Shown here in pieces: positions 42,286 through 51,987 of a stretch of 64,000 nt of DNA. Each line of letters opens with the position of its first letter. Position 1 is the stretch's first letter. The position numbers and the translations under genes were made by a program. Source of the stretch: Bisbaumannia salifodinae (GTDB lineage: Bacteria; Pseudomonadota; Gammaproteobacteria; Pseudomonadales; Halomonadaceae); NCBI RefSeq assembly GCF_039522585.1, contig NZ_BAAADR010000001.1; one strand, written 5' to 3'. The notes under the pieces were generated by a model, which searched no databases, was not told where the DNA came from, and saw only the letters and a program-made list of their open reading frames with translations.

Positions 42286-44710
42286 GGGCATCCCCCTCCT
42301 TGCCGGCCTCTTCGATACCGCCATTTCTCTCCTTGCCGGGCTCATCGGTGCCAGCGCTTCCCTCCTTGCCCTGGCGCTTCAGCGCCAGGCGGAAGCTCTC
42401 GAGCCGCGCCACCACCCGGGCATTCAGGCTGCCCTCGGGGAAAGCGCCGTCGACGCCGCGCGCCCCCGGGACCTGACCGGTCAGCAGCTCCAGGGCCTCA
42501 TCGAGATGACCGACGGCATAGAGGAAGAAGCGCCCCTCGGCCAGCGCCTCGCGCACCTCGCCATCGAGCATCAGGTGGGGCACATTGGCCGCCGGCAGGA
42601 TCACCCCCTGCCCCTGGAGCCCCGCGGCCTGGCATACCGCGAAGAAGCCCTCCACCTTCTCGTTGACGCCACCGACGGCCTGCACTTCGCCATGCTGGTT
42701 GATGGAGCCGGTGACCGCCAGGGACTGCGTCAGGGGCACGCCGGCGATCGCCGAGACCAGCACGCAGGCCTCGGCCACCGAGGCGCTGTCGCCCTCGATG
42801 CCGCCATAGGACTGCTCGAAGGCGAGGCTCGCCGAGAGTGACAAGGCACCCCGCGGCGCATAGCGGTTGGCCAGCCAGCGAGAGAGGATCATTACCGCCT
42901 TGGTGTGGATGCGCCCGCCGAGCTTCGCCTCGCGCTCGATATCCACCACCTGCCCCGGCCCGGGGCGCGCCGTGGCGGTGATGCGACTGGGCTGGCCGAA
43001 GGCGAAGCCCCCCAGCTGCAGCACCGAGAGGCCATTGACCTGACCGACCACTTCGCCGTCGGTGGCGATCATCACGGTGCCGCGATGAATCCGTTCCTGG
43101 CTCAGCTCGTAGACGCGCCCGGCGCGACGCCGCTGCTGGACTACCGCCTGCTCCACATGCGCACGCCGAATCACCGCCGCGTCGCCGGCCCAGTGGGCGG
43201 CCTCGGCCAGCAGGTCATCGAGGGGCCGGGCCTGGGCCATCAGGCGCTGCTGGTCTCCGGCGAGCCGTGCGGCCCGCTCGATCACCGCCGCCACCCCGGA
43301 GGGATCCAGGGGCGGCAACCCGGCGGCCCGCGCCAGGGTGGCGATCAGCCGCGCATACTCCTCCAGGAAGGCATCGTGCCAGGGCAGCTCGTCGTCGAGA
43401 TCCGCCTGCACCTTGAACAGCTCCAGGAACTCCGGATCATGCTCGCTGAGCAGGTAGTAGAAGTGCCGCTCGCCGCACAGCACCACCTTGACCTCCAGGG
43501 GGATGGGTTCCGGCTCCAGGGTCACGGTGCTGATCAGGCCATAGGCCTGCTCCAGGGACTCGGTGCGAATCTCACCGGCACGCAGCGCCCGCTTGAGGGT
43601 CTCCCAGGCACCCGGTTGCTGGAGCAGGGCCCGGGCATCCAGCACCAGATAACCGCCGTTGGCCCGATGCAGGGCGCCGGCCCGGATCAGCGAGAAATCG
43701 GTCAGCAGGGTGCCCTGATGGACATGGTGCTCGATGCGTCCCACCAGATGCTGGTGGCTCGGCAGGCCCACCTGTACCACCGGCGCCCCCTCGCAGGGGC
43801 CGTTGTCGACCAGCAGGTTGAGCTGGCAGCGGCTGAAGATCGCCTCGGGGGGAATCTCCGGCTCCTCCGCCAGGAAGGCCTCCAGGTGCAATAACAGCGC
43901 CTCGCGGATGGCGGCGAAATGCGCTATCACCCCCGCCTGCTCCCGGTAGCGATCCTCCAGCTCCTCCAGGGGAGCGGCGATCACCGACTGCAGCATCTCC
44001 TCATTCAGGATCTGGATCTGCTGGCGCAACTCATGGGCCAGGCGCGGCATCTGACGGATCGCCTGCTGCAGCTTGCGCTGGAGGATCTCCACCGTGCCCT
44101 CGATGCGCTCGCGGTCGTCCTTGGGCAGCTTCTCGTAGGCCTCGGGGCTCATCATGCCGTCGCCCTCGGCGGGGGCCAGGCTGAAGCCATTGGGCGTGGA
44201 GAGCAGCACGATATCGTGCTCCCTGGCCTCGCGGCGCACCGCCTCGATCAGGTCGCGCTGGCGTTCGCCCATGGCCTGCTTCAGCTCCTGGAGGCGATTC
44301 TGGTACTCGTCGCTGTCGAAGATGGCCGGTATCGCCACCCGCAGCTCCTCCACCAACTGCTCGATATCGCCCCGCAATACCCGCCCCATGCCCGCCGGCA
44401 AGCGCAGTTGGCGGGGCGTGGAGGGATCATCGAAATTGTGCAGGTAGCAGCAGTCCGGCGGCGCCTTCCCCTCGCCCGCCCGGGCCTCCAGGTAGGGCAG
44501 CACCAGCTGGCGGGCCAGATGCTCCGCCTCACCCAGGACGAAGAGGTTGAACCCCCGCGGGCGCATGGCCGCGCCGAAATCCAGCGCCTCGCTGGCGCGG
44601 CGATGCCCGCTCAGGGGGTCTAGTGAAACCAGCTCCGCGGTGGACTGAAACGCGAACCGCGACTCGGGACAGGCCCGAAAGACCCGCGCCACCTCCAGGG
44701 GTTGCAGCAT
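42275..44710 (-). CDS. Lon-family protease (AAA_32 / LonB-like), P-loop not conserved
   Basis: 811 residues. The N-terminal AAA_32-type region has FGAAMRPRGFNLFVLGEAEHLARQ where relatives have a GxPGxG[KR] P-loop. A helical middle domain follows, then ANGGYLVLDARALLQ and VVLCGERHFYYLL of the ATPase core. The C-terminal serine protease has the Ser in EGDSASVAEA and Lys in NEKVEGFF. With the P-loop gone, ATP use is doubtful. The tail (from about residue 780) is a low-complexity Gly/Lys/Glu stretch. It is followed without a gap by the Usp-like gene. Confidence 0.85.
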   Translation of the reverse strand: MLQPLEVARVFRACPESRFAFQSTAELVSLDPLSGHRRASEALDFGAAMRPRGFNLFVLGEAEHLARQLVLPYLEARAGEGKAPPDCCYLHNFDDPSTPRQLRLPAGMGRVLRGDIEQLVEELRVAIPAIFDSDEYQNRLQELKQAMGERQRDLIEAVRREAREHDIVLLSTPNGFSLAPAEGDGMMSPEAYEKLPKDDRERIEGTVEILQRKLQQAIRQMPRLAHELRQQIQILNEEMLQSVIAAPLEELEDRYREQAGVIAHFAAIREALLLHLEAFLAEEPEIPPEAIFSRCQLNLLVDNGPCEGAPVVQVGLPSHQHLVGRIEHHVHQGTLLTDFSLIRAGALHRANGGYLVLDARALLQQPGAWETLKRALRAGEIRTESLEQAYGLISTVTLEPEPIPLEVKVVLCGERHFYYLLSEHDPEFLELFKVQADLDDELPWHDAFLEEYARLIATLARAAGLPPLDPSGVAAVIERAARLAGDQQRLMAQARPLDDLLAEAAHWAGDAAVIRRAHVEQAVVQQRRRAGRVYELSQERIHRGTVMIATDGEVVGQVNGLSVLQLGGFAFGQPSRITATARPGPGQVVDIEREAKLGGRIHTKAVMILSRWLANRYAPRGALSLSASLAFEQSYGGIEGDSASVAEACVLVSAIAGVPLTQSLAVTGSINQHGEVQAVGGVNEKVEGFFAVCQAAGLQGQGVILPAANVPHLMLDGEVREALAEGRFFLYAVGHLDEALELLTGQVPGARGVDGAFPEGSLNARVVARLESFRLALKRQGKEGSAGTDEPGKERNGGIEEAGKEGDAHDD

Positions 44711-44791
44711 GAGACGCCTCCTTGGTTATTCGCTGAGTATGGAATACCCGGGACGACGGCGCCTTGATGGGCATCAAACGCCCAGACACGA

Positions 44792-44817
44792 AAACGCCGC
44801 CCCGGAGGGCGGCGTTT
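44792..44817 (-). terminator. Rho-independent terminator of the rpsA operon
   Basis: An 11-bp stem AAACGCCGCCC/GGGCGGCGTTT with a four-base loop and a minus-strand TTTTCG tail, 35 bases past the rpsA stop. Confidence 0.85.
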
Positions 44818-44852
44818 CGTCAAGCCAGAGTGGCCGGGACAAGCGCTAGGGC

Positions 44853-46529
44853 TTAGTCCTGACCCATCTGCTGCTTGATCAGGTCACCGATGGTGGTCGG
44901 ACCACCTGCGTCGACGTCCTGCTCGCGCAGCTTCTTGAGGTTCTGGCGAGTATCTTCCTGATCCTTGGCCTTGATGGACAGGTTGATCTGACGGTTCTTG
45001 CGGTCGACACCGATGATACGGGCCTCGACGCTGTCACCCTCGCTCAGGGCGTTGCGGGCATCCTCGACGCGATCGGCGCTGATCTCGGAGGCCTTGAGCA
45101 CCGCCACCACATCGGTGGCCAGCTCGACCTGAGCTTCCTTGGCATCGACCTCGACCACGCGGCCGGTGACGATGGAGCCCTTGTCGTTGACTGCCAGGAA
45201 CTCGGCGACCGGATCGGTATCCAGCTGCTTGATGCCCAGGGAGATGCGCTCGCGCTCCGGATCGATGGAGAGGATCACGGCCTCGGCTTCGTCGCCCTTC
45301 TTGAAGGAGCGCACGGCCTCTTCGCCGGACTCGGTCCAGGAGATGTCGGAGAGGTGCACCAGGCCATCGATGCCGCCTTCCAGGCCGATGAAGATACCGA
45401 AGTCGGTGATCGACTTGATGGTACCGGCCACACGGTCGCCCTTGTTGTAACGGCCGCTGAAGTCTTCCCACGGGTTGGTGGTGCACTGCTTGATACCCAG
45501 GGAGATACGACGACGCTCCTCGTCGATATCCAGCACCATGACACCCACTTCGTCGCCGATGTTGACGACCTTGGACGGGTGGATGTTCTTGTTGGTCCAG
45601 TCCATTTCGGAGACGTGGACCAGGCCCTCGACGCCCTCTTCCAGCTCGGCGAAGCAGCCGTAGTCGGTGAGGTTGGTGACGCGGGCGGTGACCCGGGTGT
45701 TCTCCGGGTAACGATCCTTGATGTTGACCCAGGGATCTTCGCCCAGCTGCTTGAGGCCCAGGGAGACGCGGTTGCGCTCGCGGTCGAACTTCAGCACCTT
45801 GACGTTGATCTCGTCGCCCACGGCAACGATCTCGGACGGATGCTTGATGCGCTTCCAGGCCATGTCGGTGATGTGCAGCAGGCCGTCGACGCCACCCAGG
45901 TCCACGAAGGCACCATAGTCGGTGAGGTTCTTGACGATACCCTTGATCTGCTGGCCTTCCTGGAGGGTGGCGAGCAGGGCTTCACGCTCGGCGCTGTTCT
46001 CGGCTTCGAGCACGGCACGGCGGGAAACGACGACGTTGTTGCGCTTCGGATCGAGCTTGATGACCTTGAAGTCGAGCTCTTTGTTCTCCAGGTGTGCGGT
46101 ATCGCGCACCGGGCGAACGTCGACCAGGGAACCCGGCAGGAAGGCGCGGATGGAGGCGACGTCGACGGTGAAACCACCCTTGACCTTGCCGTTGATCACG
46201 CCCTTGACGATCTCGTCCTTCTCGAAGGCGGCTTCCAGTTCCTTCCACGCTTCGGCGCGCTTGGCCTTCTCGCGGGACAGGCGGGTTTCGCCGAAGCCAT
46301 CCTCGACGGCTTCCAGGGCGACCTTGACTTCGTCGCCGATGGCGATGGTCAGTTCACCATTCTCGTCGCGGAACTGCGCGGCGGGGATCTGACCTTCGGA
46401 CTTCAGGCCGGCATTGACGGTGATCCAGTCACCTTCGATGTCGACGACGGAGGCCAGGACGATGGCGCCCGGCTCCATGTTGATGTCCTGGAGTGACTGT
46501 TCAAACAGTTCGGCAAAGCTTTCGCTCAT
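44853..46529 (-). CDS. rpsA: 30S ribosomal protein S1
   Basis: 558 residues with six S1 repeats; the last four are regular, each with G-x-V-K-N/S-L/I-T-D-Y/F-G-x-F and an LHxSDxxW-type segment. It binds mRNA and helps initiation on structured leaders. It lies behind cmk, as in most proteobacteria, and ends at a strong terminator. 176 bases separate it from cmk, with room for its own promoter and the leader through which S1 represses itself in E. coli. Confidence 0.97.
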   Translation of the reverse strand: MSESFAELFEQSLQDINMEPGAIVLASVVDIEGDWITVNAGLKSEGQIPAAQFRDENGELTIAIGDEVKVALEAVEDGFGETRLSREKAKRAEAWKELEAAFEKDEIVKGVINGKVKGGFTVDVASIRAFLPGSLVDVRPVRDTAHLENKELDFKVIKLDPKRNNVVVSRRAVLEAENSAEREALLATLQEGQQIKGIVKNLTDYGAFVDLGGVDGLLHITDMAWKRIKHPSEIVAVGDEINVKVLKFDRERNRVSLGLKQLGEDPWVNIKDRYPENTRVTARVTNLTDYGCFAELEEGVEGLVHVSEMDWTNKNIHPSKVVNIGDEVGVMVLDIDEERRRISLGIKQCTTNPWEDFSGRYNKGDRVAGTIKSITDFGIFIGLEGGIDGLVHLSDISWTESGEEAVRSFKKGDEAEAVILSIDPERERISLGIKQLDTDPVAEFLAVNDKGSIVTGRVVEVDAKEAQVELATDVVAVLKASEISADRVEDARNALSEGDSVEARIIGVDRKNRQINLSIKAKDQEDTRQNLKKLREQDVDAGGPTTIGDLIKQQMGQD

Positions 46530-46705
46530 GATGTTCCTACGTGATCAACGGGTTAGCGGGGTTACCGCTCTCTCCGCACCACCAGCGAGTGCGGGCCTAT
46601 ACCAAGATCCCCCGGGGATGTTAGCGCTGGTTGGACCTGGCCAGGCTTACCGTCTTAGCTGCCTGACCATGCCATGACATCGCACCGAGGGGCCGCAAGG
46701 GATCG

Positions 46706-47389
46706 TCAGGCGTTCGGCGCCAGGCCCCGTTGGGCCAGCAGCTCGATCAGCCGATCCACCACTTCCGGTATCGTCAGGCGCGTGGTGTCAAGCGTGATGG
46801 CATCATCTGCCGGCTTGAGCGGTGCCACGCTGCGCTGCGTATCGCGCGCATCGCGTGCCTGAATTTCCTTCAAAAGACTCGTAAGATTAGCACTCAGACC
46901 GGCCTCTCGCAACTGACGGTAGCGGCGCTGGGCGCGTTCCTCCGCCGAGGCGGTCAGGAAGATCTTCAGCGGCGCCTCGGTAAATACCACCGTGCCCATG
47001 TCGCGGCCGTCCGCCACCAGGCCGGGGGCCTGGCGGAAGTCGCGCTGGCGCTGCAGGAGCGCCTCGCGGACCCGCGGCAGCGCCGCCACCTGGGAGGCCG
47101 CATCGCCCACCGTCTCGGTGCGGATCTCGCCGCTCACCTCGTCGCCGTCGAGGATCACCCGCACCCCGCTGTCGCCGGGCAGGAAGCTGACGTCGAGACC
47201 GGCCGCCAGGGCCGCCAGGGCCGCCTCGTCATCCAGCGCCAGGTCACGGCGCAGCGCCGCCAGGGCGGTGATGCGATAGAGGGCGCCGGAATCGAGCAGG
47301 TGCCAGCCCAGGCGCTCGGCGATCAGCCGGCTGATGGTGCCCTTGCCGGCGCCGCCGGGGCCGTCGATGGTCAGGACCGGGGCCGTCAT
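46706..47389 (-). CDS. cmk: Cytidylate kinase
   Basis: 227 residues with P-loop TIDGPGGAGKGTIS, the CMP-binding ADGRDMGTVVFTEA and the lid region SAEERAQRRYRQL. It phosphorylates CMP and dCMP. The start overlaps the tyrA-aroA stop in an ATGA arrangement. Part of the gyrA to rpsA cluster. Confidence 0.95.
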   Translation of the reverse strand: MTAPVLTIDGPGGAGKGTISRLIAERLGWHLLDSGALYRITALAALRRDLALDDEAALAALAAGLDVSFLPGDSGVRVILDGDEVSGEIRTETVGDAASQVAALPRVREALLQRQRDFRQAPGLVADGRDMGTVVFTEAPLKIFLTASAEERAQRRYRQLREAGLSANLTSLLKEIQARDARDTQRSVAPLKPADDAITLDTTRLTIPEVVDRLIELLAQRGLAPNA

Positions 47390-49644
47390 GCGCCCTCCTC
47401 GTCCACCCGCAGGCCGACCCGGCGTGCCAGCTCGACGAAGCCGGGGAAGGAGGTGGCCACGTTGGCGCAGTCATCGATCTCGATGGGGGCGCCGGCGCGC
47501 AGCCCCGCCACGGTGAAGGCCATGGCGATGCGGTGATCGCCCAGGCTGTCGATGCGTCCGCCGCCGTAGTTGGCGCCCTGCGGCTTGCCGCCGACGATAT
47601 CGATGCCATCCTCGACCACGGTGTGCTCGACCCCCAGCACCGCCAGACCGTCGGCCATGGCCTGGATGCGATCGGACTCCTTGACCCGCAGTTCCTCGGC
47701 GCCACGCAGCCGTGTGGTGCCTTCGGCATTGGCGGCGGCGATAAACAGCGCCGGGAACTCGTCGATGGCCAGCGGCACCTGCTCCACGGGAATATCGATG
47801 CCCTTGAGGGGCGCATAGCGCACGCGGATATCCGCCACCGGCTCGCCGCCCACCTCGCGCTGGTTCGACAGCTCGAGATCCGCCCCCATCAGCGTCAGGA
47901 TATTGATCACGCCGATCCGGGTCGGGTTGATGCCCACGTGCTCGAGCACGAGATCCGACCCGGGGGTGATGGCCGCCGCCACCAGGAAGAAGGTGGCCGA
48001 GGAGATATCCGACGGCACATCGATGGGCGCGGCGCCGAGCTTGCCGCCGCCGCTGAGCCAGCAGGTGTCGCCGTCGCGCTCGACCGCATAGCCGAAGCCG
48101 CTGAGCATGCGCTCGGTATGGTCGCGGGTCGGCGCCGGCTCGCGCACCCGGGTCTCGCCCTCGGCGTAGAGGCCGGCCAGCAGCAGGCAGGACTTCACCT
48201 GGGCGCTGGCCATGGGCATATCGTAGCTGATGCCTTGCAGCGCCTTGCCGCCATGAATGCACAGCGGCGGACGCCCGCCCTCGGCGGTGTCGATCTCGGC
48301 GCCCATCAGGCGCAGGGGATCGGCCACCCGACCCATGGGGCGCTTGGTGAGGGAGGCATCGCCGGTCAGCTCGCTGTCGAAGGCCTGGCCGGCCAGCAGC
48401 CCGGCGAACAGCCGCATGGCGGTACCGGAGTTGCCCACATAGAGGGGCCCCGCCGGCGCCTTGAGGCCGTGCATGCCCACCCCATGGATGGTCACCCGCC
48501 CCTGATGGGGGCCTTCGATGGCCACCCCCATCTCGCGGAAGGCCTGGAGGGTGGCCAGGCTGTCCTCGCCCTCGAGGAAGCCCTTCACTTCGGTCACCCC
48601 CTCGGCCAGGGCGCCGAGCATGATCGAGCGGTGGGAGATCGACTTGTCGCCGGGTACGCGGATGCGTCCGGTCACCTGACCACCGGGGGCGACCCGGTAG
48701 CGCATCTTGTTCTGTTCCATGGTCGGGTAATACCTGGTCTGGTTCAGCAGGGTTTCGAAATAGTGTCGCGCATGGCTGGCCCGGTCGAAGGTGGCCAGCA
48801 TGGCATCGCCGTCACCGGCGCTCACCGCCTGGCGCAGCCGGGCCAGGCCCGCCTCGAAGTCGTCCAGGGCCGCCAGCACCGCCGCGCGGTTGGCGGTGAA
48901 GATATCGCGCCACATCACCGGGTCACTGCCGGCGATGCGGGTAAAGTCGCGAAAGCCGCCGGCGGCATAGCGGAAGATCTCCAACCGCTCGTCCTGGCCG
49001 GCCAGGGTATCCACCAGCGAGAAGGCCAGCAGATGCGGCAGGTGGCTGGTGCGGGCCAGTACCTGGTCGTGGCGCTCCACCGCCATCTCCAGCACCTCGG
49101 CCTCGCAGGCGGCCCACAGGGCACGCACCCGGGCCAGGGCCCCGGCGTCGGTCTCCGCCGTGGGGGTAAGGATCACCTTGTGGCGGCGATAGAGGTCCGG
49201 ATTGGCCGCCGCCACGCCACTCTTCTCGGAGCCGGCGATGGGGTGACCCAGCACCAGGGACGGCGGCAGGCGACCGAAGGCGCGCCGGGCGGCGTCGCGA
49301 ATGGCCACCTTGCTGCTGCCCACGTCGGTGATCAGGGTGTCGTCGAGGCATTCGCCGAGGGCCGCCCCCAGGGCCGCCAGTACCGATTCCATGGCCAGCA
49401 CCGGCACCGCCAGCACCACCAGGGAAGCGTCGGGCAGCAGGGGCTCGAGTTCGGTATCGCCGCCATCGATGATGCCCATGGCCACGCCCCGGGCGATCTC
49501 GTCGGGGTCGCGGTCGCAGGCGAGGATCTCGCCACGGAAGCCACGCGCCTTGAGGGCGGCGGCCAGGGAGCCGCCGATCAGCCCCAGGCCGACGATCAGC
49601 AGGCGCGGCTCAGCGAGCCGCGCGGCCTGATGCACTACCGCCAT
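47386..49644 (-). CDS. tyrA-aroA: Fused prephenate dehydrogenase and EPSP synthase
   Basis: 752 residues in two enzymes. Residues about 1-290 are TyrA: Rossmann LLIVGLGLIGGSLAAAL, DVGSSKVAI and GHPIAGSEKSG. Residues about 310-750 are AroA: VPGDKSISHRSIMLGALAEG, YVGNSGTAMRLFAGLLAGQ, GDASLTKRPM, the second substrate segment MASAQVKSCLLLAGLY, and DEFPALFIAAANAEG with LRVKESDRI. The two catalyse separate steps around chorismate. The fusion is typical of pseudomonads and relatives. It starts three bases after pheA. Confidence 0.96.
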   Translation of the reverse strand: MAVVHQAARLAEPRLLIVGLGLIGGSLAAALKARGFRGEILACDRDPDEIARGVAMGIIDGGDTELEPLLPDASLVVLAVPVLAMESVLAALGAALGECLDDTLITDVGSSKVAIRDAARRAFGRLPPSLVLGHPIAGSEKSGVAAANPDLYRRHKVILTPTAETDAGALARVRALWAACEAEVLEMAVERHDQVLARTSHLPHLLAFSLVDTLAGQDERLEIFRYAAGGFRDFTRIAGSDPVMWRDIFTANRAAVLAALDDFEAGLARLRQAVSAGDGDAMLATFDRASHARHYFETLLNQTRYYPTMEQNKMRYRVAPGGQVTGRIRVPGDKSISHRSIMLGALAEGVTEVKGFLEGEDSLATLQAFREMGVAIEGPHQGRVTIHGVGMHGLKAPAGPLYVGNSGTAMRLFAGLLAGQAFDSELTGDASLTKRPMGRVADPLRLMGAEIDTAEGGRPPLCIHGGKALQGISYDMPMASAQVKSCLLLAGLYAEGETRVREPAPTRDHTERMLSGFGYAVERDGDTCWLSGGGKLGAAPIDVPSDISSATFFLVAAAITPGSDLVLEHVGINPTRIGVINILTLMGADLELSNQREVGGEPVADIRVRYAPLKGIDIPVEQVPLAIDEFPALFIAAANAEGTTRLRGAEELRVKESDRIQAMADGLAVLGVEHTVVEDGIDIVGGKPQGANYGGGRIDSLGDHRIAMAFTVAGLRAGAPIEIDDCANVATSFPGFVELARRVGLRVDEEGA

Positions 49645-49646
49645 GC

Positions 49647-50738
49647 CTAGAGCACGCCCGCCGGGTAGGAACCCAGCACCTTGAGCTCGGCGGCACGCAG
49701 TTGCACCTCCTCGAGCACCGCGGCGACCTGGGGCTCGTCACGATGGCCCTTGAAGTCGATAAAGAAGACGTAGTTCCACACGCCGCTGCGGGACGGGCGG
49801 GTCTCCAGGCGGGTCAGGTCGATCTGGTGGCGATGGAAGGGCTCCAGCAGGTCGTGCAGGGCACCCGGCTGGTTGCGCATGGCCACCACGATGGAGGTCT
49901 TGTCGTCGCCGGAGAGCGGCACGTCCTGGTTGCCGATCACCAGGAAGCGGGTGGAGTTGTCCGGGCGATCCTCGATCTTCTCGGCGATTCTCTCCAGGTC
50001 GTAGAGCTTGGCCGCCATATCGCCGGCGATGGCCGCGCTGTGCCACTCGGTCTTGATCAGCTTGGCCGCCTCGGCGTTGGAGGCCACCGGTACCCGCTCG
50101 GCGCCCGGGTAGTGGGCATCCAGCCACTTGCGGCACTGGGCGAAGGACTGGGGGTGGGAGTAGATGCGGCTCACCTTGTCCTGGCGGGTATTGCTGGAGA
50201 CCAGCAGGTGGTGATGGATGCGCAGCACCACCTCGCCGCAGATACGGATCGAGGAGTCGACGAAGGAGTCCAGGGTATGGTTGATCACCCCCTCGGTGGA
50301 GTTCTCCACCGGCACCACGCCGTAGTTGGCGGCGCCGGCCTCCACCTCGCGGAACACCTCGTCGATGGCCGCCATGGGCAGGCTCACGGCGCTATCGCCG
50401 AAGTGCTTGAGGGCCGCCTGCTGGGTAAAGGTGCCCTCGGGGCCGAGATAGGCCACCTTGACGGGCTGCTCCAGGGCCAGGCAGGCGGACATGATCTCGC
50501 GGAACAGCCGCGCCATCTCCTCGCTGTCCAGGGGTCCCGGGTTGAGCTCCATGATGCGCCGCAGCACCTGGGCCTCCCGCTCGGGACGGTAGAAGACCGC
50601 CTTGGGGTCCTCGGCGCTCTTGACCTGGGCCACCTGCTGGGCGGCCTGGGCGCGCTCGCTGATCAGGCGCAGGATATCGTTGTCCAGGCTATCGATGCGC
50701 TGGCGCAACGCATCGAGATCGATGGGGGTATCACTCAT
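49647..50738 (-). CDS. pheA: Bifunctional chorismate mutase / prephenate dehydratase (P-protein)
   Basis: 363 residues. The AroQ chorismate mutase (residues about 5-90) has LRQRIDSLDNDILRLISERA and REAQVLRRI. Prephenate dehydratase follows, with AYLGPEGTFTQQAA, VPVENSTEGVINHTLD and NSTRFLVIG, then an ACT domain from about residue 275 (NQPGALHDLLEPFHRH, the effector-binding ESRP equivalent reading ETRPSRSG). Phenylalanine feedback is likely. In pseudomonads an aminotransferase gene usually follows; here tyrA-aroA comes next. Confidence 0.95.
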   Translation of the reverse strand: MSDTPIDLDALRQRIDSLDNDILRLISERAQAAQQVAQVKSAEDPKAVFYRPEREAQVLRRIMELNPGPLDSEEMARLFREIMSACLALEQPVKVAYLGPEGTFTQQAALKHFGDSAVSLPMAAIDEVFREVEAGAANYGVVPVENSTEGVINHTLDSFVDSSIRICGEVVLRIHHHLLVSSNTRQDKVSRIYSHPQSFAQCRKWLDAHYPGAERVPVASNAEAAKLIKTEWHSAAIAGDMAAKLYDLERIAEKIEDRPDNSTRFLVIGNQDVPLSGDDKTSIVVAMRNQPGALHDLLEPFHRHQIDLTRLETRPSRSGVWNYVFFIDFKGHRDEPQVAAVLEEVQLRAAELKVLGSYPAGVL

Positions 50739-50823
50739 GCGTGGTTCCCTTCTTCTCGGGGTCAGGCCCCTTTTGTCTCATGGTTCAGCGGCCAAGCTGC
50801 CCGAAGGGCGTTTGTCGCTCGGA

Positions 50824-51903
50824 TCAGCCCCGGCGCTTCTCGAAATCGGCCATAAACGCCACCAGGGTATCCACCGCCGCCTCGGGCACGGCGTTATAGA
50901 GGCTGGCGCGCATGCCACCCACGCTGCGGTGGCCCTTGAGGTTGAGCAGCCCCGCCGCCTCGGCCTCGGCCAGGAAGGCGCCATTGAGGGCGTCGTCGGC
51001 CAGCACGAAGGGCACGTTCATCCGCGAGCGGTTGCGCTCGGCGATGGGGTTGGAGTAGAAGTCGCTGGCGTCGATGGCACCATACAGCTTGGCCGCCTTG
51101 CGGGCATTGATCTCGGCCATGGCCTCGAGGCCGCCCACGTCGCGCTTCAGCCACTGGAACACCAGCCCGGCCAGGTACCAGGCGTAGCTGGGCGGGGTGT
51201 TGTACATGGAGCCATTCTCGGCCATCAGCCGGTAATTGAACATGCTGGGAGTCTGCGGAAGGGCGCGATCCAGCAGGTCGTCGCGAACGATTGCCAGGGT
51301 CAGGCCGGCGGGGCCGATGTTCTTCTGTGCGCCGGCATAGATGACGCCGAATTTCGACACGTCCAGCGGCTCGGAGAGAATGCTGGAGGACATATCGCAG
51401 ACCACCGGCACGGGCGCCTCGGGGACATAATCGAACGCCAGCCCGCCGATGGTCTCGTTGGACGTGTAGTGCAGGTAGGCCGCATCCTCGGAAAGGGCGA
51501 TCTCCGCCTGACGCGGCACCGTGGTCAGGCCCTGGTCACTCTCGGCGGCGATATGCGCACCGACCAGATGGCGCGCCTCGGCGATGGCCTTCTTGCCCCA
51601 GATCCCGGTGTAGAGGTAGTTGGGGGTGCCGCCCTGGCCCAGCAGGTTATAGGGCAGCATGGCGAACTGCATGGAGGCACCGCCCTGCAGGAAGAGCACC
51701 CGATAATTGTCGGGAATGGCCAGCAGGTCGCGCAGGTCGCGCTCGGCGGTCTCGGCGATCGCCACGAAGGCCTCGCTGCGGTGGCTCATCTCCATGACCG
51801 AGAGGCCACGCCCCTGGTAGTCGAGCAGTTCATCGCGGGCCCGCTCCAGCACCGCGGTGGGCAGGGCGGCGGGGCCGGCGCAGAAATTGAAATGGCGTGT
51901 CAT
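50824..51903 (-). CDS. serC: Phosphoserine aminotransferase
   Basis: 359 residues, PLP-dependent fold type I. NFCAGPAALPTAVLERARDELLDY opens it; the PLP Lys is in GAQKNIGPAGL, and the end TLVAFMADFEKRRG is complete. It makes phosphoserine for serine and also acts in pyridoxal phosphate synthesis. It lies between gyrA (84 bases before) and pheA in the supraoperon. Confidence 0.95.
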   Translation of the reverse strand: MTRHFNFCAGPAALPTAVLERARDELLDYQGRGLSVMEMSHRSEAFVAIAETAERDLRDLLAIPDNYRVLFLQGGASMQFAMLPYNLLGQGGTPNYLYTGIWGKKAIAEARHLVGAHIAAESDQGLTTVPRQAEIALSEDAAYLHYTSNETIGGLAFDYVPEAPVPVVCDMSSSILSEPLDVSKFGVIYAGAQKNIGPAGLTLAIVRDDLLDRALPQTPSMFNYRLMAENGSMYNTPPSYAWYLAGLVFQWLKRDVGGLEAMAEINARKAAKLYGAIDASDFYSNPIAERNRSRMNVPFVLADDALNGAFLAEAEAAGLLNLKGHRSVGGMRASLYNAVPEAAVDTLVAFMADFEKRRG

Positions 51904-51987
51904 CGGTGTTTGGCTTCCAGATTTCCCTAGTAGCCCGGTGTGGCACCAGGCGAAGGCGGACCGCCCTCGGCGACCCGCACCACGGTA

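Noticed and set aside
26829..45452. Two GTTGTAAC words resembling the E. coli Ter core (near 26829 in mrdA and 45444 in rpsA)
   Set aside because: About two chance matches to an 8-mer are expected in 64 kb on both strands, both are inside conserved coding sequence, and the flanking bases do not match Ter.
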